From Acidobacteriaceae bacterium (GTDB lineage: Bacteria > Acidobacteriota > Terriglobia > Terriglobales > Acidobacteriaceae), in assembly GCA_030049955.1 (NCBI GenBank), contig JASIJX010000390.1:1-17353 (forward strand): a stretch of 17,353 bases of DNA. The letters run 5' to 3'. Made by a program: the position numbers and the translations under genes. The notes beneath the pieces were generated by a model. It did no database searches. It was given only the letters and a program-made list of their open reading frames with translations, and was not told the origin of the DNA. This document shows positions 1 through 7,269 of this stretch, one piece after another (the stretch's first letter is position 1; every line of letters begins with the position of its first letter).

Positions 1-108
1 AACCGTCTCTCTCGACGTTCCGAGTTCCACCGCGAGGTCCTCGACTGCAACCCTGCCACGGGCGTTGAGCCTGGCCAGAATGTCGAGCTGCCTTTCACGC
101 CGTTTCAT
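1..108 (-). CDS. DeoR-family transcriptional repressor, N-terminus only (runs off the left edge)
   Basis: The 36 codons read leftward from the ATG at 106-108 to the window edge are open and give a typical DeoR-family winged-helix start: MKRRERQLDILARLNARG, then RVAVEDLAVELGTSRETV. This matches the family pattern R..IL..L...G.V.V.ELA..L.VS..T. A good ribosome-binding site (GGAGG on the minus strand, 118-122) lies nine bases upstream, which supports the start. Family members such as GlpR, AgaR and EryD have a C-terminal sugar-phosphate-binding domain and repress the neighbouring kinase operon; that domain lies outside this window. The divergent position next to an FGGY kinase makes it the likely local repressor, with a phosphorylated product as inducer (inference). 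Confidence 0.85.
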   Translation of the reverse strand, partial: MKRRERQLDILARLNARGRVAVEDLAVELGTSRETV

Positions 109-255
109 CAGGCTTTGCCTCCAAGGACTTATGAGATTGTGTTGCCCCGAATTGTCGAGTGTGTCCCGACATAAGTCAATCGAAGGAAATGGCCGGCGAA
201 AATGCTTATCGCACCCCAGAAACGCCCGTTCGGTCATATTGCTTGACAACTCGGT

Positions 256-272
256 CACTTTCATTGAAAGTG
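256..272. promoter_or_regulatory. Perfect 7+3+7 palindrome, candidate DeoR-type operator
   Basis: CACTTTC-ATT-GAAAGTG is a perfect inverted repeat in the divergent region between the DeoR gene and the kinase operon. It sits just downstream of a TTGACA hexamer (243-248) and 45 bases before the kinase start. CTTTC/GAAAG half-sites are typical of several DeoR-family operators (AgaR type). Assignment to the neighbouring repressor is inference. Confidence 0.55.
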
Positions 273-316
273 TACATGACTTCGCATTGAGCGAGCCGCA
301 TGAATGAGGAGAAAAC

Positions 317-1771
317 ATGCGCGTAGGCGCAATCGATCAAGGCACCACCAGCACCCGCATGCTGGTCGCCGATGACGGCGGAAACGCCGAAATCGCGTTT
401 GCCGCGCGGCACAGCCAGCATCGACCTGTTGCCGGTTGGGTCGAGCACAATCCGGCCGAGATTCTTGCAAATGTGCACGCCTGCATAGAAGCCGCCGGAA
501 AAGTCGACGCGATTGCGATCGCCAATCAAGGTGAAAGTTGCTTGGCCTGGGATGCTGACACGCGGGAAGCGCTCTCACCAATTATTGTGTGGCAAGATAG
601 CCGCACGGAGACCACAACAGACCGAATGCGCGCAGAGGGCTGCGAAGCGGCTACTTTAGAGCGAGCCGGGCTTCCGCTCGACCCCTATTTCTCAGCATCC
701 AAGCTAGGTTGGTTGATCGAGCACAACGACGAGGTGCGGCGCGCTCTTAACCGAGGGCGCCTTCGCCTTGGAACGACAGATGCTTACTTTCTGGACCGCC
801 TGACAGGCAACTTTGCGACCGATGCGACGACTGCCTCGCGGACTTCGCTTATGAACCTTGAACGGGGCGAATGGGACCACGAATTGTGTCGAATGTTCGG
901 GGTTCCGGTCGAATGTCTTCCGGAAATCAAGCCAACCGTGTCCATGTTCGGCGCGGTAGGCAAGATACCTGTTACCGCATCAATCGTTGATCAACAGGCA
1001 TCTCTCTACGGACATGGTTGCCGTCGTTCGGGTGATGCAAAAATCACGTTTGGAACGGGTGCCTTCGTTCTTGCGGTGACCGGATCCGAGGTCATACGCG
1101 CACCAAAATATGGCCTGATTCCCACCATTGCCTGGAAGATTGGCGACACAACTACCTACGCGGTCGATGGGGGCGTCTACGACGCAAGTTCAGCCGTCGA
1201 ATGGATTCGGAGCCTCGGCCTTTTCGAAGACCTTTCAGAGATCGTCTCCTTCGATGGTCCAACCGCCATTGAGCGCGAATTGGCTTTCGTGCCCGCCTTA
1301 TCGGGCCTTGGCTGTCCTCATTGGGACCGCAGCGCAGGCGCAGTTTGGATCGGGATGCACGCCGGGACGACGAAAGCAGATCTTTGCCAGTCCGTGCTTG
1401 AGGGCGTTGCATTCTCCGCGGGCACTTTGGTGGCTGCGATAGAAGGACGCTTCCCACTGCAAGCCTCTCTCTCGATCGACGGCGGTCTCGCCCGTAATGC
1501 CTACTTTGGACAGTTCTTATCGGAGGTGACCAACCGGCCCATCCTAACCCAGCGTTTTCATGAACTCACCGCCTTCGGTTGCGCTGCCTTCGCAGCTCTC
1601 GGTCTCGGACTGGAGTTGCCCGCCTTCGAGACCGCCTCCACCTGTTTTTCGCCCCATCATAGCGCTCAAGAAGTAGCCCACTGGCAGAGTAGGTTCAACG
1701 ATGCTGTCCGCCGTGCAAAAAAGTGGCGCCGATGCGCTCCGATTCCCGATTCCCACATTGATGGAATGTAA
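317..1771 (+). CDS. FGGY-family carbohydrate kinase, glycerol-kinase-like
   Basis: A 484-residue ATP-dependent cytoplasmic kinase, close to the usual GlpK length (about 500). Visible motifs are the N-terminal phosphate loop IDQGTTSTR (6-14), the GlpK-type IVWQDSRT (90-97), DPYFS (122-126), VDQQASL (224-230), FGTGAFVL (245-252), GLGCPHWD (330-337) and the C-terminal FGGY signature around LSIDGGLARN (385-394). By eye against E. coli GlpK, glycerol contacts Glu84, Trp103, Tyr135 and Asp245 correspond to Glu73, Trp92, Tyr124 and Asp225, but Arg83 is Gly72. The substrate is therefore probably a relative of glycerol rather than glycerol itself (inference). GAGGAG at 306-311 lies five bases before the ATG. 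It is the first gene of a four-gene operon that also carries a GlpA-like dehydrogenase. Other polyol kinases (for example erythritol kinase) remain possible. Confidence 0.85.
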   Translation: MRVGAIDQGTTSTRMLVADDGGNAEIAFAARHSQHRPVAGWVEHNPAEILANVHACIEAAGKVDAIAIANQGESCLAWDADTREALSPIIVWQDSRTETTTDRMRAEGCEAATLERAGLPLDPYFSASKLGWLIEHNDEVRRALNRGRLRLGTTDAYFLDRLTGNFATDATTASRTSLMNLERGEWDHELCRMFGVPVECLPEIKPTVSMFGAVGKIPVTASIVDQQASLYGHGCRRSGDAKITFGTGAFVLAVTGSEVIRAPKYGLIPTIAWKIGDTTTYAVDGGVYDASSAVEWIRSLGLFEDLSEIVSFDGPTAIERELAFVPALSGLGCPHWDRSAGAVWIGMHAGTTKADLCQSVLEGVAFSAGTLVAAIEGRFPLQASLSIDGGLARNAYFGQFLSEVTNRPILTQRFHELTAFGCAAFAALGLGLELPAFETASTCFSPHHSAQEVAHWQSRFNDAVRRAKKWRRCAPIPDSHIDGM

Positions 1772-1782
1772 CGGAGAACTGA

Positions 1783-3237
1783 GTGACAAACCAGAATAGA
1801 TCATCATCCTCTAGTAATTCTGTTAGTAATTCTGTCCTGAGTCGCTCTCTGGGAACGGTGCAGCTTTGGTCAATAGCAGTCGGCCTTGTGATTTCCGGTG
1901 AGTATTTTGGCTGGAGCCTGGGATGGGCTCATGCCGGTACTCTCGGCTTCTTGATAAGCACTGTCTTCATCGCGGCCGTCTTCACTGCGTTCATCTTTAG
2001 TTTTACCGAGCTGACGACAGCCATACCGAATGCGGGCGGACCATTTACTTACGCAACCCGTGCGTTCGGTCCTTATGGTGGTTATTTCGCGGGGGTGGCG
2101 ACACTCGTTCAATATGTATTTACACCGCCAACGATCGCGCTGGCGATCGGCGGATACCTCGCCTTCCAGTTTCCGGGGCTGCACGAGAAGACTGCTGCCC
2201 TCGCAACGTACGCAGTGTTTATGACGTTGAACATACTCGGCGTCCGGGTCGCCGCTGCGTTTGAGCTGATCGTCACGGTCCTTGCGATATTCGAGTTGAT
2301 TGTATTCATGATTGTGGTTTCGCCCGGGTTCCACTGGGCAAACTTCGTGCACGGCGGATGGGGCGGGCATTCCGCATTTGGGCTCGCCACGTTCCCTGGG
2401 ATCTTCGCTTCCCTTCCCTTCGCAATCTGGTTCTTCGGATGCATTGACGGCGTAGCGATGGCTGCCGAGGAGGCGCGCGATCCGCATCGTGCGATTCCAA
2501 GAGCCTATCTGACGGCGATTGCCACACTTGTCACGTTGGCGTTCGGCGTAATGATCTTCGCCGGCGGTGCCGGTGATTGGACCAGGATCGCGAGCAAGAA
2601 TGCGCCACTTCCTGAGGCGATGCGAATCGTCGTCGGTCAAAAAAGTGGCTGGCTGCATATGCTGGTGTGGATGGGCTTGTTTGGTCTTGTCGCCTCGTTC
2701 CACGGCATCATAATTGGATATTCGCGACAAATCTTCGCCCAGGCCCGCGAAGGATTTCTTCCAGGGTTCCTGGCAGACGTGAACGTTCAAACGAAGACAC
2801 CGCATTGGGCAATCCTCTCAGGCGGCGCAGTCGGTATCGCGACCATCTACGCAGTCGATTGGATCGCCGGTGGCAAATCGAACGATGTGATGTCGGACAT
2901 CGCAGTCTTAACCGTCTTTGGGATGATGGTCATGTATGCAATTAGCCTCTTCGCTCTGTTTCGCTTGCGAATTACCGAGCCGGGGCTACACCGTCCATTT
3001 CGTGCTCCCCTGTATCCGGCGCTCCCGATGTTTGCGCTGATCGGCGTAATGATCGCACTCGTGAGTATGGTATGGGCGTACCCATGGATTGCGGTGGCAT
3101 TCTTTGGCGTGCTCGCAATCGGGCTGTTGATATTCCGCCTTCGCGCTGTTCACCGACCTGCTCTAAGCCCGCCTGTGGAATTGGGCGCGGTCACGGCGGG
3201 AGAAGAACCTTTGATGCTGTCCAGCGAGGGCTCCTGA
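1783..3237 (+). CDS. APC-superfamily permease, ethanolamine-permease-like
   Basis: A 484-residue inner-membrane protein with about twelve hydrophobic segments. After a Ser/Asn-rich cytoplasmic tail (residues 5-20) it opens with LWSIAVGLVISGEYFGWSLG, the first-helix pattern of the ethanolamine permease group of amino-acid transporters. The family-typical IPNAGGPFTYATRAFGP and FGCIDGVAMAAEEARDP follow, and a hydrophilic tail closes the protein. Start is GTG with GGAGAA at 1773-1778; the gap to the kinase stop is 11 bases, so it is co-transcribed. The family imports small amines or amino acids by cation coupling. Its presence between a glycerol-type kinase and dehydrogenase suggests the substrate carries an amine or zwitterionic group, which is inference. 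A direct 12-base duplication lies in its N-terminal tail. Confidence 0.85.
   Translation: MTNQNRSSSSSNSVSNSVLSRSLGTVQLWSIAVGLVISGEYFGWSLGWAHAGTLGFLISTVFIAAVFTAFIFSFTELTTAIPNAGGPFTYATRAFGPYGGYFAGVATLVQYVFTPPTIALAIGGYLAFQFPGLHEKTAALATYAVFMTLNILGVRVAAAFELIVTVLAIFELIVFMIVVSPGFHWANFVHGGWGGHSAFGLATFPGIFASLPFAIWFFGCIDGVAMAAEEARDPHRAIPRAYLTAIATLVTLAFGVMIFAGGAGDWTRIASKNAPLPEAMRIVVGQKSGWLHMLVWMGLFGLVASFHGIIIGYSRQIFAQAREGFLPGFLADVNVQTKTPHWAILSGGAVGIATIYAVDWIAGGKSNDVMSDIAVLTVFGMMVMYAISLFALFRLRITEPGLHRPFRAPLYPALPMFALIGVMIALVSMVWAYPWIAVAFFGVLAIGLLIFRLRAVHRPALSPPVELGAVTAGEEPLMLSSEGS
1812..1835 (+). repeat. Perfect tandem duplication, 2 x 12 bp, in frame
   Basis: TAGTAATTCTGT occurs twice with no spacer inside the permease gene and encodes the repeated Ser-Asn-Ser-Val motif of its N-terminal tail. 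The unit is a multiple of three, so copy-number change would alter tail length without breaking the frame. Confidence 0.9.
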
Positions 3238-3238
3238 C

Positions 3239-4654
3239 ATGTTCTGTGATGACACGTTCGACGTCGCGATTATCGGCGGTGGGGTCGCTGGCTGCGCGAT
3301 TCTCCGGGAGTTCGCTTTGACCGGACTCAAAAGCGTTCTCGTTGAGCGCGCCCCGGACTTGTTGGCAGGAGCCAGTAAGGGGAACAGCGCGATCTTACAT
3401 ACGGGATTCGACGCCAAGCCTGGCAGTCTCGAACTCGCCTGTTTGCGGGAGGGGTACCGACTCTACCGCGAGATCCATCATCGCTTCAATCTCCCGCTCA
3501 TTGAGACCGGCGCAATCGTCGCTGCATGGACCGACGAGCAGAAAGCCCGACTTCCTGACATTGTCGCTCGGGCGCATGCGAACGGCGTCACAGACGTGAT
3601 GGAACATGACGCTGCCTGGGTGCGTGATCGAGAGCCGAACCTTGCGCCGGACGTGAAAGGCGGAGTATTCGTTCCGGGTGAAGCCGTCATCGATCCTTGG
3701 TCAGCCCCCTACGCCTACGCATTGCAAGCTGTAACTAATGGCGGCACCGTCCGTCGCGGGGCCACCGTAGCAGATGGGAAACAACAACAGAACAACCATT
3801 GGGTGCTCAATCTGTCAGACGGGACGGAGTTGAGGGCCGGTACAGTTATCAATTGCGCAGGACTGTATGGCGATATCGTGGAGAGCATTGTCCGCAAGCC
3901 ACCTTTTACAATCAAGCCTCGCAAGGGACAGTTTGTCGTCTATGACAAGCCGGCGAGCAAGCTCGTGAACGCAATCATTCTTCCGGTGCCCACGGAGCGC
4001 ACGAAGGGCGTAGTGGTGACGCGAACGGCATTTGGCAATCTGCTCGTCGGACCGACCGCCGAAGACCAGGATGAACGTGACCGGGCATCTGTGGAGGAAG
4101 ACACACTCCGGATGCTCCACGAGAAAGGGTCACGGATGATTCCAGCCCTCGTCGACGCTCCGATTACGATGTCCTACGCTGGGCTTCGACCAGCAACGGA
4201 GCACGCAGATTACCAGATTGAGTGCCTGCCGGAACGAAGATGGATCACAGTCGCCGGCATTCGCTCGACCGGACTTGCTGCTGCGCTCGGAATTGCAGCG
4301 CACGTAGGGCGACTGTATGGGAAAGCTTTTGGGTCCGTACCGCCTTCTAACAACATAGCCTGGCCAGTCGTCCCGAATATCTCCGAAGGGTTCCCTCGGC
4401 CTTATATGGAAGCTGGCCGGAGCGAGATCGTCTGCCACTGCGAGCTTGTGACCCGTCTCGAAATCGAAACCGCCCTGACGGGTCCGCTTCCGGCTGGCTC
4501 GATTGGCGGACTTCGGCGCCGGACCCGATGCATGATGGGCCAATGTGGTGGATTCTATTGCACACGCCGCATCATGGAAATCGTGAATGGGAGGATCCCC
4601 GAGTTAGTTGAGCCGAATGGGTCGCCATCACCGTCAGGTCAGGGGGGGCGATGA
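3239..4654 (+). CDS. FAD-dependent glycerol-3-phosphate-dehydrogenase-like oxidoreductase with C-terminal [2Fe-2S] domain
   Basis: A 471-residue cytoplasmic or membrane-associated flavoprotein. Residues 8-36 form the FAD-binding Rossmann fold (VAIIGGGVAGCA, acidic end VLVERA). The body is the DAO/GlpA fold, including the GlpA/GlpD-like segments SAILHTGFD and AGLRPATEH. The C-terminus is a BFD-like [2Fe-2S] domain with Cys399-x-Cys401 and Cys431-x4-Cys436, as in anaerobic GlpA and its Clostridium/Thermotoga relatives. It probably oxidises the kinase product to a keto-phosphate and passes electrons to the partner encoded next. ATG follows the permease stop by one base, with GAGGG at 3226-3230; its stop overlaps the next start. 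Substrate is inferred from the context; L-2-hydroxyglutarate-type oxidases share the fold but usually lack this Fe-S domain. Confidence 0.8.
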   Translation: MFCDDTFDVAIIGGGVAGCAILREFALTGLKSVLVERAPDLLAGASKGNSAILHTGFDAKPGSLELACLREGYRLYREIHHRFNLPLIETGAIVAAWTDEQKARLPDIVARAHANGVTDVMEHDAAWVRDREPNLAPDVKGGVFVPGEAVIDPWSAPYAYALQAVTNGGTVRRGATVADGKQQQNNHWVLNLSDGTELRAGTVINCAGLYGDIVESIVRKPPFTIKPRKGQFVVYDKPASKLVNAIILPVPTERTKGVVVTRTAFGNLLVGPTAEDQDERDRASVEEDTLRMLHEKGSRMIPALVDAPITMSYAGLRPATEHADYQIECLPERRWITVAGIRSTGLAAALGIAAHVGRLYGKAFGSVPPSNNIAWPVVPNISEGFPRPYMEAGRSEIVCHCELVTRLEIETALTGPLPAGSIGGLRRRTRCMMGQCGGFYCTRRIMEIVNGRIPELVEPNGSPSPSGQGGR

Positions 4655-5964
4655 TGCGGAGCGTCATCATCATTGGAGCAGGGCCGGCAGGACTAACAGC
4701 CGCGCGCCGACTGGCTGAGGCGGGACTATCAGACGTCCTGGTCTTGGAGCGCAATCCAGAAGCCGGCGGCTTGCCCCGATTTTGCGGACACATGGGTTGG
4801 GGCATCTTCGATTTTCATCGGATATGGACCGGTCCGAGATACGCGCGTGAGCTCGTATTAGCCGCCACATCGGCCGGTGCCGAAATTCGAACCAACGTGA
4901 CTGTACTGCGTATTGCCCAAAGGGGGCAAGTTGAAATTTCGGGCCCGGACGGGCTCGAAACGTTGCAGGGTCGGGCGATCCTCTTGGCTACCGGGATAAG
5001 AGAAACGCCGCGAGGTCCTCGATTTGTTTCAGGTGCGCGGCCTTGGGGTGTGACGACAACCGGAGCGCTCCAAGAGATGGTGTACGCCGGCGGAATGCGG
5101 CCGTTTCGTAGTCCCGTCATAGTAGGTACAGAACTCATCTCCTTCTCAGCTCTCCTCACCTCGCGCCATGCCGGCATCCATCCGGTTGCGATGATAGAGG
5201 AAGGATCGCGCGTGATTGCGCGCCATCCAGCCGGCCTGGTCGCAAAGTACTTCTTTCATGTGCCGGTCTTGACCCGCACCCGGGTTGTCTCCGTCGAGGG
5301 CCAAGAGCGCGTGGAATCAGTCGTCATCGAACGCGGAGGCACCAGAGATCGGCTAGAGTGCGACGGAGTGGTCTTCACGGGCCGCTTCCAGCCAGAGTGC
5401 AATTTCGCCCGAGAAAGCGGCATCGTGATCGATGGCAGGACGGGCGGTCCCGCCATTGACAATTTCTACAGGTGCTCACAGCCCGAGGTATTTGCGGCAG
5501 GCAACATCCTACGGCCTGTTGAACATTCGGGTTTCGCAGCCAATGAAGGAGGAGCGGCAGCTGCTTCCATAATCCGCGCACTGAACGGTCATCTCCCGTC
5601 GCCCGATCTCGCGGTCTCTGTAGAAGCAGGCGAAGGAATTCGCTACATTGTCCCCCAGCGTGCACTGCCGGGCGCAGGGCAGATCCATCTCCATGCACGC
5701 GCTGAGAGGGCCACGAGCGGGCACCTCTGTTTGCGATTCGGTCAGAACACGATGAGCAATCGGCGCTTGCGCGTGTTGCCGGAACAACGCATCACGACTA
5801 CAGTTACCGACGATGTCCTCCAACCGTTTACGCAAGGGAGTGGGTATGAGGGCGGCGAAATGATTACACTCAGCCTCCAGAGTTCTGAGTTGACGCCGAA
5901 TGTGCGCACGAATTTTGTGCGGGCGCGACCTGGAGTTGCCGATCCTAAAGTGGGGTCTCAATGA
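4651..5964 (+). CDS. NAD(P)/FAD-dependent oxidoreductase, partner of the GlpA-like dehydrogenase
   Basis: A 437-residue pyridine-nucleotide-disulfide-type flavoprotein without the redox-active CxxxxC pair. It begins VIIIGAGPAGLTAARRLAEA (FAD site, residues 5-24) and VLVLERNPEAGG. Next come the ATG-type loop LLATGIRETPRGPR (around 111-124) and a C-terminal FAD-contact segment EVFAAGNILRPVEHSGFAANEGG (around 274-296). Genes of this type commonly stand directly after GlpA-like flavoproteins in Firmicutes and Thermotogae, where they are thought to link the dehydrogenase to NAD(P) or quinones. ATG at 4651 overlaps the previous stop (ATGATG; 4654 is an alternative), which implies translational coupling. 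An extra tail of about 130 residues follows the flavin part; I could not assign it. The small DUF1667 protein often found third in such operons is absent. Confidence 0.75.
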   Translation: MMRSVIIIGAGPAGLTAARRLAEAGLSDVLVLERNPEAGGLPRFCGHMGWGIFDFHRIWTGPRYARELVLAATSAGAEIRTNVTVLRIAQRGQVEISGPDGLETLQGRAILLATGIRETPRGPRFVSGARPWGVTTTGALQEMVYAGGMRPFRSPVIVGTELISFSALLTSRHAGIHPVAMIEEGSRVIARHPAGLVAKYFFHVPVLTRTRVVSVEGQERVESVVIERGGTRDRLECDGVVFTGRFQPECNFARESGIVIDGRTGGPAIDNFYRCSQPEVFAAGNILRPVEHSGFAANEGGAAAASIIRALNGHLPSPDLAVSVEAGEGIRYIVPQRALPGAGQIHLHARAERATSGHLCLRFGQNTMSNRRLRVLPEQRITTTVTDDVLQPFTQGSGYEGGEMITLSLQSSELTPNVRTNFVRARPGVADPKVGSQ

Positions 5965-6042
5965 ATGATGCAGCATATTGCGCTGCGCTCGACGATGGAT
6001 GCGCGGACAAAGAAGGCTATCGATCACTTTGGCAGCTTTGAT

Positions 6043-6067
6043 ACTCTCGGCGCAATCGCGCCAGAGT
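6043..6067 (+). terminator. Hairpin after the kinase operon, possible terminator
   Basis: ACTCT-C-GGCGC, loop AATC, GCGCC-AGAGT forms a 10-bp stem with one bulged C. It lies 79 bases past the last gene of the rightward operon and between convergent operons. There is no T-run after it on either strand, so intrinsic termination is uncertain. The rest of 5965-6189 holds nothing else I recognise. Confidence 0.35.
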
Positions 6068-6189
6068 CTAAGTGCAGTCCAATTGGATTGTTGTGAATTG
6101 GTGGAGATGAGCGGACGCGAATCAAGAAATCAGGTTCATCCACCGGAGTGCGAATGGCAACGCTTAAAGTTTGGCTCGGGTTGTTATTT

Positions 6190-7269
6190 TCAGTTTTTTG
6201 CTCCTGATTCCGGCATGTCTTGGTGAACTCGCGGGTATTCGGAGATTCCATTGCTCTTGAAGCGACGCCGATATTCGGCAGGCGTCAGGCCGACCACCTT
6301 GCGAAATACGGCGCCGAAGTAGCTTTGGTCACAGAAGCCAACTTCCTGACAGATGTTTTTCATTGAGTCATCGGAGTGCGTCAACATAACCTGCGCTCTC
6401 TCTATGCGGTAATGATTTAAGTATTTCAGAAACGACAGTCCTGTCACGTCTTTGAAGACACTCATGAAATGCGACTCACTCATCCCGCAAATCCTGGCTG
6501 CCTGTTTGATTTGAATTGGGGTGCCACAATTCTTCTCCAGAAAGCGAAACAGAGGACGAATGCGATCAAGAGCTCTTTCCTGCCGGTGGAATACTTCTAC
6601 TGTCCCGGCGTAGGATTCGTAATAACTTACAAGGGAGGCCAAGATCATTTTCAGATACGTCTTTAACGAGAGTCGCGACTTTGGAGCGGCTGGACGTTCC
6701 GCGTGAATGCGCAGCATCATCTCGAGAACCTGCCGGGGAATTCCAGTTTCCGAAGGAACAACGTGCGGAAAGTTTGAGTCCTGCAAAAGGAAAGGCGTCA
6801 GGTACTCCATTCCGTCGTTTCCTCCTCCGCAGCGAATCATTTCCGGATCGAAGAACAGTGCAGCTATGGTCAACGGAGAAGAAGACCGCCGCTCGATGCG
6901 GTGGTACAAAGTGCTCCCAATGACGGCAAGGTCTCCAACGCCCATGGGCAACAACCGATCCTGAATATGACACAGGGCGGAACCCGAACAGAGATAGAGC
7001 ACTTCAAAGTAGGAGTGCCGATTCATTCGCACCTTTTGCTGTCCGCTCTCATGGAGGAATAGAACGTCAAGTGGGCACGCCACATCAAAATTCCATGTGT
7101 GAACACCCTCGGCGTTAATTTGTGGTTCGACCAGGCAGAAATGGTCCTCGCAGGACTTCTTCGGAAACCGAACGCGACCTGTTCGTGTCAGGCCTCGGGC
7201 GGGCGAACGTTTACCGCGCGGCGTGTTGCAGCTAGTGGATGATAGGGAAGACTTCTTCTGTCTGGCCAT
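6190..7269 (-). CDS. AraC-family transcriptional regulator (cupin sensor + AraC DNA-binding domain)
   Basis: A 359-residue cytoplasmic regulator. Residues about 60-145 look like an AraC-type cupin sensor (SYFEVLYLCSGSALCHI, then the GDLAVIGSTLYHRI strand pair). Residues 237-337 are a complete AraC DNA-binding domain with both helix-turn-helix units: IQIKQAARICGMSESHF (252-268), and the second starting SMKNICQEVGFCDQSYF (302-318), followed by the family-typical GLTPAEYRRRF. The first ~50 residues are basic and low-complexity. Start ATG has GGAG seven bases upstream. The gene overlaps the end of the PLP-enzyme gene by 38 bases, so it is the last gene of the leftward operon. It probably activates this operon in response to its substrate (inference). 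Confidence 0.9.
   Translation of the reverse strand: MARQKKSSLSSTSCNTPRGKRSPARGLTRTGRVRFPKKSCEDHFCLVEPQINAEGVHTWNFDVACPLDVLFLHESGQQKVRMNRHSYFEVLYLCSGSALCHIQDRLLPMGVGDLAVIGSTLYHRIERRSSSPLTIAALFFDPEMIRCGGGNDGMEYLTPFLLQDSNFPHVVPSETGIPRQVLEMMLRIHAERPAAPKSRLSLKTYLKMILASLVSYYESYAGTVEVFHRQERALDRIRPLFRFLEKNCGTPIQIKQAARICGMSESHFMSVFKDVTGLSFLKYLNHYRIERAQVMLTHSDDSMKNICQEVGFCDQSYFGAVFRKVVGLTPAEYRRRFKSNGISEYPRVHQDMPESGAKN

Noticed and set aside
243..248. TTGACA hexamer upstream of the kinase operon as a full promoter
   Set aside because: No convincing -10 hexamer at 16-18 bases downstream, so I did not call a promoter; it may act with an activator.
1870..2805. 311-codon leftward open frame opposite the permease gene
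   Set aside because: Antisense shadow of a clearly recognisable transporter; its product is Arg/Cys/His-rich with no family pattern.
6079..6101. CCAATT/AATTGG inverted repeat between the convergent operons
   Set aside because: Only six pairs with an 11-base loop, AT-rich and likely by chance.
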